From Bacteroidota bacterium (lineage in GTDB: Bacteria > Bacteroidota > Bacteroidia > Chitinophagales > Chitinophagaceae), in assembly GCA_013288945.1 (NCBI GenBank), contig JABDAZ010000032.1, forward strand, positions 1 to 32,820: a DNA stretch of 32,820 nt. Direction: 5' to 3'. The position numbers were made by a program, and so were the translations under genes. This document shows, in pieces, positions 1 to 8,645 of this stretch. Numbering within the stretch: the stretch's first letter is position 1; every line of letters starts with the position of its first letter. The notes under the pieces are model-generated. The model had not been told where the DNA came from. It did no database searches and was given only the letters and a program-made list of their open reading frames with translations.

Positions 1-48
1 ACCAAAAACTTTTATCATAATGATTTAAAACAAAATAAATTTTATTGC

Positions 49-60
49 TCATGCGCATGA
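49..60. promoter_or_regulatory. Perfect 12-bp palindrome upstream of the alpha-galactosidase gene
   Basis: TCATGCGCATGA is a perfect palindrome about 38 bp before the likely ATG at 99. A second palindrome, ATCATAATGAT, lies at 14-24. Their place upstream of a sugar-hydrolase gene fits an operator for a dimeric regulator, but no regulator gene is adjacent in this window, so this is only an inference. Confidence 0.3.
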
Positions 61-98
61 AAAGTTTAATTTCAATTTCCCTTAAAAAATAATTGTTT

Positions 99-1304
99 AT
101 GAAAAAGATTTGCTTCGCTTTATTAATACTTTTTTCTGTAAAAACATTTTCCCAAAAGTTCGAAAGCCTGGCGCCCACGCCACCAATGGGCTGGAATAGC
201 TGGAATACTTTTCAAACAAAAATCAGTGAGCAATTGGTAATGGAAACCGCAGACATGATGGTGTCATCCGGAATGAAAGATGCCGGCTATGTTTATCTCG
301 TGCTCGATGATGGTTGGATGGCCATGGAACGCGACAGCAAAACCGGCGACCTTATTGCTGACCCAAAAAAATTTCCGCATGGTATGAAGGCGGTTGCAGA
401 TTATGTGCATTCAAAAGGATTAAAATTTGGTTTATATAATTGCGCCGGAACAAAAACATGCGCAGGTTATCCCGGCACGCGCGGTTACGAATATCAGGAT
501 GCAAGATTATATGCATCATTTGAAATTGATTTTTTAAAATTCGACTGGTGCTATGCAGAAGGCATTAATGCGAAGGAAGCATACACGACAATGAGCAAAG
601 CATTGCGCGCTGCAGGCCGTCCGATGATATTTAGCTTATGCGATTGGGGAAGCAACAAGCCGTGGCAATGGGCTGCAAATGTTGGGCAAATGTGGCGCAC
701 AACCGGCGATATTTCAAATGTGTTTGATGGCATAAAAGATATGGGCACATGGAAAGCAAACGGCGTGATGATGAATGCAGATTCGCAGGATACGATTGGG
801 CAATACGCCGGGCCGGGACATTGGAATGATCCGGATATGTTGGAAATTGGCAATGGCATGACGATGAATGAAGACCGTGCGCATTTTTCCATCTGGTGTA
901 TAATGGCTGCGCCGTTGATTGCTGGAAACGATATTCGCAAAATGACAAAGGAAACCAACGCAATTCTTACCAACAAAAATGCCATTGCAATTGATCAGGA
1001 TACAATGGGCGTTGAGGGTTTCAAAGTTCCTAATAAAGACAGTGTGGAAGTTTGGATTAAACCTTTAAGCAATGATAATTGGGCGATATGTTTTTTCAAT
1101 CGTTCATCTTCGCAAAAGCAGTTGCAGTATAGCTTTAAAGCAAATGCAGTTGGCAGTGCTGCACGCAAAATACAATTGCAAACAAATAAAAACACCTATA
1201 AAATATTAAACGTTTGGACAAATAAAGATGCGGGCACAACTGCAAAAGATTTGAATGTTCCGCTTGCTTCGCATGATGTATTAATGTTGCGATTGAGTAA
1301 ATAA
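99..1304 (+). CDS. Secreted alpha-galactosidase, glycoside hydrolase family 27
   Basis: This is a retaining GH27 hydrolase that removes terminal alpha-galactose (or a related alpha-linked sugar) from oligosaccharides or glycans. The protein has 401 residues when started at ATG 99. A TTG two codons upstream extends the frame, but the ATG gives a clean signal peptide (KK, hydrophobic stretch, cleavage near TFS-Q), so export to the periplasm is likely. The family N-terminus PPMGWNSWNTF follows the signal. The nucleophile is expected at Asp149 in LKFDWC and the acid/base at Asp204 in RTTGDI; the GHWNDPDMLEIG block is also present. A C-terminal beta domain of about 90 residues closes the protein, as is usual for GH27. 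It stands alone upstream of a dipeptidase gene on the same strand with a 165 bp gap, so co-transcription is uncertain. Substrate preference cannot be read from the sequence. Confidence 0.93.
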   Translation: MKKICFALLILFSVKTFSQKFESLAPTPPMGWNSWNTFQTKISEQLVMETADMMVSSGMKDAGYVYLVLDDGWMAMERDSKTGDLIADPKKFPHGMKAVADYVHSKGLKFGLYNCAGTKTCAGYPGTRGYEYQDARLYASFEIDFLKFDWCYAEGINAKEAYTTMSKALRAAGRPMIFSLCDWGSNKPWQWAANVGQMWRTTGDISNVFDGIKDMGTWKANGVMMNADSQDTIGQYAGPGHWNDPDMLEIGNGMTMNEDRAHFSIWCIMAAPLIAGNDIRKMTKETNAILTNKNAIAIDQDTMGVEGFKVPNKDSVEVWIKPLSNDNWAICFFNRSSSQKQLQYSFKANAVGSAARKIQLQTNKNTYKILNVWTNKDAGTTAKDLNVPLASHDVLMLRLSK

Positions 1305-1329
1305 TACTTCGCTCAATAAAGAACTAAAA

Positions 1330-1381
1330 GTACAAGTGTGCGACGCCAATGAAGCTTAATTATTAATCAATTGCTAAGTAC
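1330..1381 (+). repeat. GTAC-bounded 51-52 bp interspersed repeat, copy A
   Basis: The element runs from GTAC to GTAC and carries GTGCGACGCCAATGAAGC. It belongs to the sub-group with AAGCTT rather than the TGAACA palindrome. Its right end is followed by an A-run and then by a heptad array at 1387-1420, the same arrangement as copy D in mirror image. It lies between the alpha-galactosidase stop and the dipeptidase start. Confidence 0.85.
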
Positions 1382-1386
1382 AAAAA

Positions 1387-1420
1387 GTTGACTGTTGGCA
1401 GATGACATTTGACAGATTTA
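1387..1420 (+). repeat. Degenerate heptanucleotide tandem array
   Basis: Five units in 7 bp phase: GTTGACT, GTTGGCA, GATGACA, TTTGACA and a partial GATTTA. The array starts five bases after copy A of the GTAC repeat and lies in the spacer downstream of the alpha-galactosidase gene. Confidence 0.7.
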
Positions 1421-1469
1421 TTAATTTTTATCAGCACATTATTAAATTAGCTAACAGCAAATTTTTATC

Positions 1470-2540
1470 ATGTTTATAATAGATGCGCATTTGGATTTGA
1501 GTATGAACGCGATGGAATGGAACAGGGATTTGCGCGAAAATGTGTATTCCATTCGTGAACGAGAAAAAGGATTAACAGATAAACCTGATCGCGGAAATGG
1601 AACGGTTGCATTGCCGGATTTAAGAAGAGGAAATATTGGCTTGGTTGTGGCTACGCAAATTGCAAGATATGTTGCGCCCGCAAACCCTTTGCCAGGCTGG
1701 CATTCAGCGCAGCAGGCATGGGCGCAAACGCAAGGCCAGCTTGCATTGTACAAAGCCATGGAAGCGGAAGGCGAAATGATAATGATTAAAAATTTAAATG
1801 ATTTAGAAAATCATATTTCGTTGTGGAACAATAATGAGCCGAATGATAAGAAACCGATCGGTTACATTTTAAGTTTGGAAGGAGCTGATTCGATGGTGAG
1901 TGTTGAGCATTTACAAGTTGCATATAATTATGGTTTGCGCGCGCTTGGCCCTGCGCATTATGGACCTGGAAGATATGCAAATGGTACAGATTCACACGGC
2001 GGATTGAATGAACAAGGCAAGGCTTTGATTAAAGAAATGGAGCGCCTCAATATTATTTTAGATGCTACACATTTATGCGATGATGCGTTTTGGGATGCGA
2101 TGGAAATTTTTAACGGCGCCATTTGGGCAAGTCATAATAATTGCCGCGCGTTGGTAAATCATAACCGGCAATTTAGTGATGAAATGATAAAAACATTAAT
2201 AACAAAAAATGCTGTAATCGGCGCCCCGCTTGATGCGTGGATGATGGTTCCGGGTTGGGTGCGCGGAAAATCTACGCCAAAAGAAATGGATTGTGATTTG
2301 GAAAAAATGATTGATCATATCGATCACATTTGCCAGCTTGCAGGAAATACTTTGCATGTTGGAATAGGAACTGATCTTGATGGCGCTTATGGAAAAGAAC
2401 AATCTCCGTATGATTTGGATACGATTGCAGATCTGCAAAACGTGCCAGCTTTATTAAGCAAAAGAAATTATACTGAAACAGATATTGAAAACATTATGCA
2501 CGCAAACTGGTTGCGTTTTTTAAGAAGGGTTTGGAAATAA
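1470..2540 (+). CDS. Membrane-dipeptidase family (M19) zinc dipeptidase
   Basis: This protein belongs to peptidase family M19 (renal dipeptidase fold, amidohydrolase TIM barrel), which cleaves dipeptides, often with a D-residue or a dehydro residue at the C-terminal side. All expected metal and substrate residues are visible: His7 and Asp9 (DAHLDL), the bridging Glu138 (SLEGAD), His201 (DATH), His222 (ASHNN), Arg233 (NHNRQFSDE) and Asp302 (GTDLDG). The length of 356 residues is normal for the bacterial family. There is no signal peptide, so the enzyme is probably cytosolic. The stop codon lies inside an AT-rich stem shared with the convergent uxuA gene. The spacer upstream holds a GTAC repeat and a heptad array, so its promoter would have to lie in or beyond them. 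The physiological substrate is unknown. Confidence 0.9.
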   Translation: MFIIDAHLDLSMNAMEWNRDLRENVYSIREREKGLTDKPDRGNGTVALPDLRRGNIGLVVATQIARYVAPANPLPGWHSAQQAWAQTQGQLALYKAMEAEGEMIMIKNLNDLENHISLWNNNEPNDKKPIGYILSLEGADSMVSVEHLQVAYNYGLRALGPAHYGPGRYANGTDSHGGLNEQGKALIKEMERLNIILDATHLCDDAFWDAMEIFNGAIWASHNNCRALVNHNRQFSDEMIKTLITKNAVIGAPLDAWMMVPGWVRGKSTPKEMDCDLEKMIDHIDHICQLAGNTLHVGIGTDLDGAYGKEQSPYDLDTIADLQNVPALLSKRNYTETDIENIMHANWLRFLRRVWK

Positions 2541-2574
2541 AATTTATTAATAAGATGATCATTAATAAATTTTA
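2538..2574. terminator. Bidirectional AT-only hairpin holding both convergent stop codons
   Basis: A perfect 14 bp inverted repeat (2538-2551 and 2561-2574, 9-base loop) begins at the dipeptidase TAA and ends at the uxuA TAA (minus strand). The stem has no G or C, so it may work poorly as an intrinsic terminator, but its symmetry about the gene junction is exact. Confidence 0.55.
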
Positions 2575-3744
2575 ATCGAATAAAGATTTTGCAATTCCCA
2601 TTTCCAATCCTCTTAATTCTGCGAGGCCTTTTAATCTTCCAATCGCTGAATACCCCGGGTTTGTTTTTTTTGATAAATCATCAAGCATTTGATGGCCGTG
2701 ATCGGGGCGCATTGGAATGGAAGTTTTAGTTTTTTGCATTGATATTATTATTTGTTTCATCACTTCAAACATATTTACATCGCCTTCCAAATGATTGTCT
2801 TCGTAAAAATCGCCGTCATCGTTTCTTTTTGTTGATCGCAAATGTAAAAAATGAATGCGTTCGCTGAAAGCCTTTACCATGGCGGGTAAATCGTTAATAG
2901 CACTAACACCAAATGAACCTGTGCAAAAACACAAACCATTATTAACGGACGGAATTTTATTTATTAATGCATTAATATCTTCTGCGTTTTTTATAATGCG
3001 TGGCAATCCAAAAATTGCAAAAGGTGGATCATCCGGATGTATGGCCATTTTAATTTTTGCTTCTTCCGCAACCGGAATTATTTGTTGCAAAAAGTATAAT
3101 AAATGTTCACGCAATTTGGCTTCATTAATGCCTTCGTATTTATTTAATGCTTGTTGAAATTGCTCGAGTGTAAATGATTCTTCACTTCCGGGCAAGCCTG
3201 CGATGATATTTTTTTGCAGCACTATTTTTTCTTCATCGCTCATCGTTTCAAAACGTTGTTTGCCTTTTTGCAATTCAACGTTTGTATAATCTTTTTCTGC
3301 ATTTTTTCTTTTTAAAATAAAAACATCAAACGCAACGAGCGCGGCCTTTTCGAAGCGCAACGCTTTTGATCCATCATTAATTTTGAAAGATAAATCTGTA
3401 CGCGTCCAATCTAAAACGGGCATAAAATTATACGTGATAATTTCAATGCCACATGCTGCAAGGTTGCGGATTGTTTGTTTGTAATTATTAATAAAAATTT
3501 CAAAATTTCCGCGCTGCGTTTTAATGTCCTCATGTACCGGAACGCTTTCAACAACTTTCCAATCCATGCCAGCGGCGTTAATTAACTGTTTGCGTTTATT
3601 AATGTCGGCAATTGTCCAGACTTCGCCATTTTTAACATGGTGCAGTGCAGTAATAACACCGCTGCAACCTGCCTGTTTAATATCACTTAAACTCACCGGA
3701 TCATCCGGCCCGTACCAGCGCATCGTTTGCGTTAATGTTATCAT
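2572..3744 (-). CDS. uxuA: Mannonate dehydratase
   Basis: UxuA dehydrates D-mannonate to 2-keto-3-deoxygluconate in the cytosolic glucuronate pathway. The N-terminus matches the family closely ([15 protein letters not shown], then GVITALHH and NGEVW). The TIM-barrel metal-site region follows, with IHPDDPPF around residue 236 and a C-terminal RPDHGHQM. The 390 residues are close to the roughly 394 of the E. coli enzyme. It is the last gene of the hexuronate locus, 299 bp after exuT, so it may have its own promoter; a perfect ATTTGCAAAT palindrome at 3785-3794 lies about 40 bp upstream of its start. No fructuronate reductase (uxuB) is adjacent, although UxuA needs mannonate, which that enzyme makes. 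Start chosen at ATG 3744. Confidence 0.96.
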   Translation of the reverse strand: MITLTQTMRWYGPDDPVSLSDIKQAGCSGVITALHHVKNGEVWTIADINKRKQLINAAGMDWKVVESVPVHEDIKTQRGNFEIFINNYKQTIRNLAACGIEIITYNFMPVLDWTRTDLSFKINDGSKALRFEKAALVAFDVFILKRKNAEKDYTNVELQKGKQRFETMSDEEKIVLQKNIIAGLPGSEESFTLEQFQQALNKYEGINEAKLREHLLYFLQQIIPVAEEAKIKMAIHPDDPPFAIFGLPRIIKNAEDINALINKIPSVNNGLCFCTGSFGVSAINDLPAMVKAFSERIHFLHLRSTKRNDDGDFYEDNHLEGDVNMFEVMKQIIISMQKTKTSIPMRPDHGHQMLDDLSKKTNPGYSAIGRLKGLAELRGLEMGIAKSLFD

Positions 3745-4043
3745 GCAGGTTTATTAATGAGCTTTATAATTATTTATACAATGAATTTGCAAATGCAAAA
3801 TTAAGTTGTCACCAAAACTGAAACATAAAATTTTATTAATACACTTTACATTTTAAAACGCTACAACATTGAAGCACCTCTGCGGTTCTCTGTTTTTTCA
3901 TTGTGCTGCTCTGCGGTAAAAAATGATTTAAATTTTTACATGTTATAATCACTCAAACCAAAGATCATTAATAAACAAAAGTACAAGAGTGCGACGCAAC
4001 TGATGTTCATTAATGAACAAATGTTCAGTACAAAAAATTCAAC
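3745..4043. other. exuT-uxuA spacer with degenerate repeats
   Basis: This 299 bp gap holds the putative uxuA promoter region, with ATTTGCAAAT at 3785-3794. Two fragments of the CTCTGCGGT kind (about 3877-3898 and 3906-3917) resemble the CACAGAG/CTCTGTG family seen as a hairpin at 13755-13820. Copy B of the GTAC repeat lies at 3981-4031, next to the exuT stop. No coding sequence is evident. Confidence 0.6.
3981..4031 (+). repeat. GTAC-bounded interspersed repeat, copy B
   Basis: 51 bp from GTAC to GTAC, with GTGCGACG near the left end and the palindromes GTTCATTAATGAAC and TGAACAAATGTTCA near the right. The right end is followed by an A-run; on the exuT sense strand this reads as a T-run and then GTAC, 12 bp after the stop. 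It forms an inverted pair with copy C around exuT. Confidence 0.87.
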
Positions 4044-5321
4044 TTAAATATCAACCTGTTTCATTTGCGGAGCTAATATATGCATCACCATCCACGCCAG
4101 TAAATACGCGCTTCCGCAAATAATAAAAATAATATTATACCCTGTGCTTAATATGTTGAGTGCTTTAAAATGATCAAGTAAAATGCCGATTAACAACGGA
4201 AATAAAATACCGCCAACCGAACCAGCCATTCCGCCAATTCCAACAACGGAACTCACTGCTGCTTTTGGAAACATGTCGGATGCAGTGGTGAAAATATTCG
4301 CGCTCCACGCCTGGTGCGCGGCTGCTGCAAGGCTTATTAATGCCACTGCTGTCCACGCATTATTTGTAAAACGAACAAGTATAACAGGCGTTACCAAACA
4401 TGCGAAAATGAACATGGCAATTTTGCGCGCTTTATAAACCGGCATGCCTTTTTTTATAAATAATCCAGATAAATGGCCGCCAAGAATACTGCCGAAACCC
4501 GCTACCACATAGATTGTTGAGACATATTTTGCAGAACCTTTTATATCGAGCGAATACGTTGTGTTGAAGTAAGATGGAATCCAAAATAAATAAAACCACC
4601 ATATTGGATCGGTTAAAAATTTTCCGAAAACAAATGCCCAAGTTTGTTTAATGGTTATTAATTTTTGCCATTTAATTTTTTTATTTTCTATGGTGTTATT
4701 AATATCATCCGTATGTATATAATCGAATTCCGTTTTGCTTAAACGTTTTTGCTTTGCAGGAATTTCATACAACCAAAACCAAAATATTAACCAGATAAAA
4801 CCAAGCATACCCGTCCATATAAAAGCTTTGTGCCAACCGTAAGAAGTAAAAATCCACGCAATAACCGGCGGGCCAATCATAGCGGCAACATTTGTTCCGC
4901 TGTTAAAAATTCCGGTGGCAAGCGCGCGATCTTTTTTAGGAAACCATTCTGCAACGGCTTTGATGGATGCAGGAAAATTTCCGCCTTCGCCAAGCCCTAA
5001 TGATACGCGCGCGATGCCAAAACCAAATGTACTTTTTGCAAGCGCATGCGCCATCGCAGCCAGGCTCCAAACGACAACAGAAATGGTATAACCAAACTTT
5101 GAACCAATGCGATCAATGAGCCAGCCGAAACAAAACAATCCAATTGCATAAGCCGCGGAAAATGCCATTACAATATTGCTGTAATCTTTTTCGGACCAGT
5201 TGAAATCCTTTGCCAGCGTGTCTTTCAGCAAACCAATTACTTGACGGTCAAGATAATTTATTGTTGTTGCAAAGAACAATAATGTAAGAATCGTATTCCT
5301 ATATTTTCCGGATGGCAGCAT
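4044..5321 (-). CDS. exuT: Hexuronate transporter, MFS anion:cation symporter type
   Basis: This is a 12-helix inner-membrane MFS permease of the anion:cation symporter group, which in this setting most likely imports glucuronate and/or galacturonate with protons. Visible marks are the first-helix NYLDRQVIGLL, the loop 2-3 pattern GWLIDRIGSKFG, the GLGEGGNFPASIKAVAEWFP block typical of ExuT/GudP/DgoT proteins, and a long central cytoplasmic loop around residues 185-215. The 425 residues fit the family. It lies 208 bp downstream of eda and 299 bp upstream of uxuA. The gene is bracketed by inverted copies of the 51 bp GTAC repeat (3981-4031 and 5349-5399), unlike its tightly packed neighbours, so it may be transcribed or acquired separately. 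The sugar-acid specificity is inferred from the neighbouring genes. Confidence 0.9.
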   Translation of the reverse strand: MLPSGKYRNTILTLLFFATTINYLDRQVIGLLKDTLAKDFNWSEKDYSNIVMAFSAAYAIGLFCFGWLIDRIGSKFGYTISVVVWSLAAMAHALAKSTFGFGIARVSLGLGEGGNFPASIKAVAEWFPKKDRALATGIFNSGTNVAAMIGPPVIAWIFTSYGWHKAFIWTGMLGFIWLIFWFWLYEIPAKQKRLSKTEFDYIHTDDINNTIENKKIKWQKLITIKQTWAFVFGKFLTDPIWWFYLFWIPSYFNTTYSLDIKGSAKYVSTIYVVAGFGSILGGHLSGLFIKKGMPVYKARKIAMFIFACLVTPVILVRFTNNAWTAVALISLAAAAHQAWSANIFTTASDMFPKAAVSSVVGIGGMAGSVGGILFPLLIGILLDHFKALNILSTGYNIIFIICGSAYLLAWMVMHILAPQMKQVDI

Positions 5322-5348
5322 GTCGTTATTGAATATGATTATTATTTT

Positions 5349-5399
5349 TTACTGAACATTTGTTCATTAATGATCTTCATTGGCGTCGCACTCTTTTAC
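5349..5399 (-). repeat. GTAC-bounded interspersed repeat, copy C
   Basis: Inverted relative to copy B and close to it in sequence, including TGAACATTTGTTCATTAATG and TTCATTGGCGTCGCACTC. Both terminal GTAC motifs have decayed to TTAC. A T-run precedes the left end. It lies 28 bp upstream of the exuT start, so it could overlap the exuT promoter. Confidence 0.85.
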
Positions 5400-5512
5400 A
5401 TTTATTCTTTATTCGGCGCATCAATTTGTTGTTATTAATATTTTCCTTCAATCTATAAAAAATATCATCATTTTTATTCTACACCATAAATGGCCAACGC
5501 CGTCATTAATAT

Positions 5513-5547
5513 GTTTTAATTTTTACTTTTTACTTTTTACTTTTCAC
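5513..5547 (-). repeat. Heptad array overlapping the eda stop codon
   Basis: On the minus strand the units are GTGAAAA, GTAAAAA three times, and TTAAAAC. The array begins inside the last codons of eda, so it encodes the protein tail KSKK and supplies the TAA stop. Confidence 0.75.
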
Positions 5548-6198
5548 ATCCTTAATAATCATCAACGCTTCCTTCGCAAGCGATGTGATTTTTGCATATT
5601 CTTTATTTTCCAAAATCTGTTTTGTAATTAATTTACTTCCCATACCAACAGCGCACACGCCAGCACTAAACCAGTTTTGCAAATTTTCTTTTTCCACTTC
5701 TACCCCACCGGTTGGCATAAATAATAAGTCAGGAAAAATATCTTTAATCGCACTTACATATGATGGGCCTAAAATATTTCCCGGGAATAGTTTGATCAAT
5801 TGAATGCCAAATTTTTCTGCCTTAATAATTTCCGTAGCCGTCATACAACCCGGAACCCACAATATTTTATTGGAGTAAGCAATGTCAAAAACATCTTCCG
5901 CCAATCCCGGGCTTATTAAAAAATCTGCACCGGCATCAACAAATTTTTCTGCAGCATTTGCATCTTTAATAGTACCTGCACCAAGCAACATATCTTTCAT
6001 TTCATTGTCACAAACAGATCTCAATTTTTTAAAATTCAGCAATGCTTCTTTACCACGGTTTGTATATTCAATAACTCTGCAACCTGCGCTGTACAAGGCT
6101 TTCAGCACATCAACACTTACAGTTTCATCAGCTGCAAAATATAATGGCATTAAACTTTGCGTCGTAATCACACTTAAAATTTCCGTTCTCTTATCCAT
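5530..6198 (-). CDS. eda: 2-keto-3-deoxy-6-phosphogluconate aldolase
   Basis: This class I aldolase splits KDPG into pyruvate and glyceraldehyde 3-phosphate, the last step of the hexuronate route. The 222-residue protein shows the family residues: Glu44 and Arg48 in VIEYTNRG, the LGAGT phosphate-loop segment near residue 72, the GADFLISPG strand, and the Schiff-base Lys136 in IQLIKLFPG. The PTGGV loop near the C-terminus is also present. The ATG lies inside the end of kdgK (8 nt overlap), so the two are almost certainly translationally coupled. The last residues, KSKK, come from a tandem heptad array that runs across the stop codon; the original C-terminus may have been replaced. The family can also cleave 4-hydroxy-2-oxoglutarate, but the context favours KDPG. 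Confidence 0.94.
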   Translation of the reverse strand: MDKRTEILSVITTQSLMPLYFAADETVSVDVLKALYSAGCRVIEYTNRGKEALLNFKKLRSVCDNEMKDMLLGAGTIKDANAAEKFVDAGADFLISPGLAEDVFDIAYSNKILWVPGCMTATEIIKAEKFGIQLIKLFPGNILGPSYVSAIKDIFPDLLFMPTGGVEVEKENLQNWFSAGVCAVGMGSKLITKQILENKEYAKITSLAKEALMIIKDVKSKK

Positions 6199-7210
6199 GA
6201 TTTTTTATTCTTTTATTAACCGTTCCAATATCCTGAGAAGTAAAATCGCCTGTTTCATGCAGCTTTCCAAACGCAGCAGCAGTTGCAAAATTTATAATTT
6301 GTTGCGGTTCATGTTTATTGTACAAACCATAAATTAACCCTGCCATAAAACAATCGCCGCTGCCAACCTTATCTGTTATTTTATCTGTTTTAAATTTCGC
6401 AGAATTGTATTGTTCATCATTAATAAAAAGCGATGTATAATATAAAATTCCGTTTTCATTTACATCAAACCGAAAAGTATTGGCAACCGTTTTACATTTT
6501 GGGAATTGTTTTTGTATATTAACAGCAGTTGCTTTTGCATGTGCTAAATAATCTTCCTGCGTTGCTTTTGCATGAATATTTTCATCAACTTCTGTTCCCA
6601 ATAAAATATTTGCAGACCAGATATTTCCCATTATCACATCGCAATGCGTAACCAATTCCGGCATTATCTCAGAAGGCTTTTTTCCATACTGCCACAACTT
6701 AGATCGATAATTTAAATCGACAGAAATAGTAATATTTTTTTTTGTCGCAACTGCTAAAACTTCTTTACAAAGCAAAGCAGTATGTTCATTCAGCGCCGGG
6801 CTAATTGCGCTAAAATGAAACCATGAAATGTTATGCAATACTTTTTCCCAATCAATTATTCCTGGTTTTAATGCAGCAAAAGAAGAATGCGATCTGTCGT
6901 AAATAACACCCGTATGTTTTAAGTCTGCACCTTGCGGCAAAAAATAAATCCCGATACGATCGCCGGAAAAATGAATGTTATTAATATCAATATTTCTTTG
7001 TGTTAAATCATTACAAATTTCGTGGGATAAATAATTATCGGGCAAAGCAGTAAAATAAGAAACAGGCATGTTCCATTTCGCTAAAGCCGCGGCCACATTG
7101 AGTTCTGCGCCGCCGGTGTAAACAGGCATTGTCGCATTGTTCAACCATTTTCCATGCAACGCAGGCGACATGCGCAATAACAATTCACCAAAACAAAGTA
7201 TTTTATTCAT
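6191..7210 (-). CDS. kdgK: 2-keto-3-deoxygluconate kinase (PfkB family)
   Basis: A ribokinase/PfkB-fold sugar kinase that phosphorylates 2-keto-3-deoxygluconate to KDPG with ATP in the cytosol. The N-terminus (ILCFGELLLRM, then YTGGAELNVAAALAKWN) is the substrate-binding signature of KDG kinases. The C-terminal PfkB motif DKVGSGDCFMAG carries the catalytic base at Asp286 and the anion hole before it. The 339 residues are typical. It lies 18 bp after uxaC and overlaps eda by 8 nt, in a compact uxaB-uxaC-kdgK-eda unit, which makes KDG the likely substrate rather than fructose or ribose. Confidence 0.93.
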   Translation of the reverse strand: MNKILCFGELLLRMSPALHGKWLNNATMPVYTGGAELNVAAALAKWNMPVSYFTALPDNYLSHEICNDLTQRNIDINNIHFSGDRIGIYFLPQGADLKHTGVIYDRSHSSFAALKPGIIDWEKVLHNISWFHFSAISPALNEHTALLCKEVLAVATKKNITISVDLNYRSKLWQYGKKPSEIMPELVTHCDVIMGNIWSANILLGTEVDENIHAKATQEDYLAHAKATAVNIQKQFPKCKTVANTFRFDVNENGILYYTSLFINDEQYNSAKFKTDKITDKVGSGDCFMAGLIYGLYNKHEPQQIINFATAAAFGKLHETGDFTSQDIGTVNKRIKNHG

Positions 7211-7228
7211 TAATAAAAATCTTAAAAA

Positions 7229-8641
7229 TTATTTTAAATCTTGCCAGTTAAAATAATTTTTCGCGTTGTTAAAACAAATATCCTGAATTATTTTTCCAAT
7301 CCATTTTATATCGTTGGGCAATTCGCCATTTTCAATTTCTTCACCAAATAAATTACACAATATTCTGCGGAAATATTCATGCCGCGGAAAAGATAAAAAG
7401 CTGCGCGAATCCGTAAGCATGCCAACAAACCTGCTGAGCAAACCCATGTTTGATAATGCATTTAATTGTTTCGTCATTCCATCTTTCTGATCTAAAAACC
7501 ACCATGCAGAACCCCATTGCATTTTTCCTGCAACTGATCCATCATTAAAATTTCCAACCATCGTTGCCATCATTTCATTATCAGATGGATTAAGATTATA
7601 AAGAATCGTTTTGGCTAATTTATTATTACTATCCAACCTGTTTAAAAATTTTGATAATGATTTTGCCTGCGAAAAATCCCCAATAGAATCCAAACCTGCA
7701 TCTGCGCCGATTTGCTCCAAAAGCCTGCTGTTGTTATTTCTCAGCGCACCCAAATGATATTGCTGCACCCAATTTTTTTCGTGATCCCATTCTGCAAATT
7801 TGTAGAACAATGCAGATTTAAACTTGTTTTTTTCTTCCTCATTTAATAAGCTTCCGCTATATATTTTATCAAAAATATTTTTGATTTCAGTTTCGGTATA
7901 ATCTTCTGCATATATTTTTTCCAAGCCGTGATCAGAAACTGTGCAACCATTTTCTGCAAAAAAATCATGGCGTTTTTTTAACGCATTAATATAATCTTCA
8001 AATGAATTTATTTGTAAAGACGAAATATTTTTTAACTTATTAATGTAATCTATAAAGGCTGATGGTTCATCAACATTCATCGCAGCATCAGGGCGAAACG
8101 CAGGCAGCGTAAGGACTTCAAAGCCATCAGCTTTTATTTGCTGATGATAGTTTAATGAATCAACAGGATCGTCAGTTGTGCAAACCAAGCGCACATTCAT
8201 TTTACGCAACAGGTTTTTTACAGAAAATTCAGGCGTTATTAATTGCGCATTGCATTCTTCATAAATTTCTTTTGCAGAATTTTTATTTAGAATTTTATCG
8301 ATATTAAAATAACGCTGCAATTCCAAATGCGTCCAGTGAAATAAAGGATTGCGCATTGTATAAGGCACGGTATCCGCCCACTTTTCGAACTTTTCCCAAT
8401 CACTTGCATTGCCAGTAATAAAATATTCATCAACGCCATTTGCACGCATTGCGCGCCATTTATAATGGTCGCCATTTAACCATGCTTGTGTAATATTTTC
8501 AAACTGAAAATCTTCTGCAATTTGTTTTGCCGATAAATGACAATGGTAATCTATCACAGGCATTTGCTTCGCAAACTCGTGATAGAGTTGTTGCGAAGTT
8601 TTATTATTCAGTAAAAAATTTTCATCCAAAAAAGGCTTCAT
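7229..8641 (-). CDS. uxaC: Glucuronate isomerase
   Basis: UxaC interconverts D-glucuronate with D-fructuronate and D-galacturonate with D-tagaturonate, and so is the shared entry enzyme of both hexuronate branches. The 470-residue length matches the E. coli enzyme. Diagnostic segments are PVIDYHCHLSAKQIA (metal-binding HxH of the amidohydrolase fold), the RAMRANGVDEYFITG block, LFHWTHLELQRYF, the central CTTDDPVDSL, and the C-terminal MLTDSRSFLSFPRHEYFRRILC. It starts 4 bp after the uxaB stop, which points to one transcript with uxaB, kdgK and eda. Confidence 0.97.
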   Translation of the reverse strand: MKPFLDENFLLNNKTSQQLYHEFAKQMPVIDYHCHLSAKQIAEDFQFENITQAWLNGDHYKWRAMRANGVDEYFITGNASDWEKFEKWADTVPYTMRNPLFHWTHLELQRYFNIDKILNKNSAKEIYEECNAQLITPEFSVKNLLRKMNVRLVCTTDDPVDSLNYHQQIKADGFEVLTLPAFRPDAAMNVDEPSAFIDYINKLKNISSLQINSFEDYINALKKRHDFFAENGCTVSDHGLEKIYAEDYTETEIKNIFDKIYSGSLLNEEEKNKFKSALFYKFAEWDHEKNWVQQYHLGALRNNNSRLLEQIGADAGLDSIGDFSQAKSLSKFLNRLDSNNKLAKTILYNLNPSDNEMMATMVGNFNDGSVAGKMQWGSAWWFLDQKDGMTKQLNALSNMGLLSRFVGMLTDSRSFLSFPRHEYFRRILCNLFGEEIENGELPNDIKWIGKIIQDICFNNAKNYFNWQDLK

Positions 8642-8645
8642 GTAT

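Noticed and set aside
93..98. TTG start for the alpha-galactosidase
   Set aside because: ATG 99 gives a normal signal peptide start; the TTG adds only two residues.
551..985. Open frames on the minus strand inside the alpha-galactosidase gene
   Set aside because: The protein has no recognisable features, and the plus strand encodes an intact GH27 enzyme with all motifs.
3981..5399. exuT segment called as a composite transposon
   Set aside because: The inverted repeats are suggestive, but there is no transposase and no visible target duplication, so only the observation is reported.
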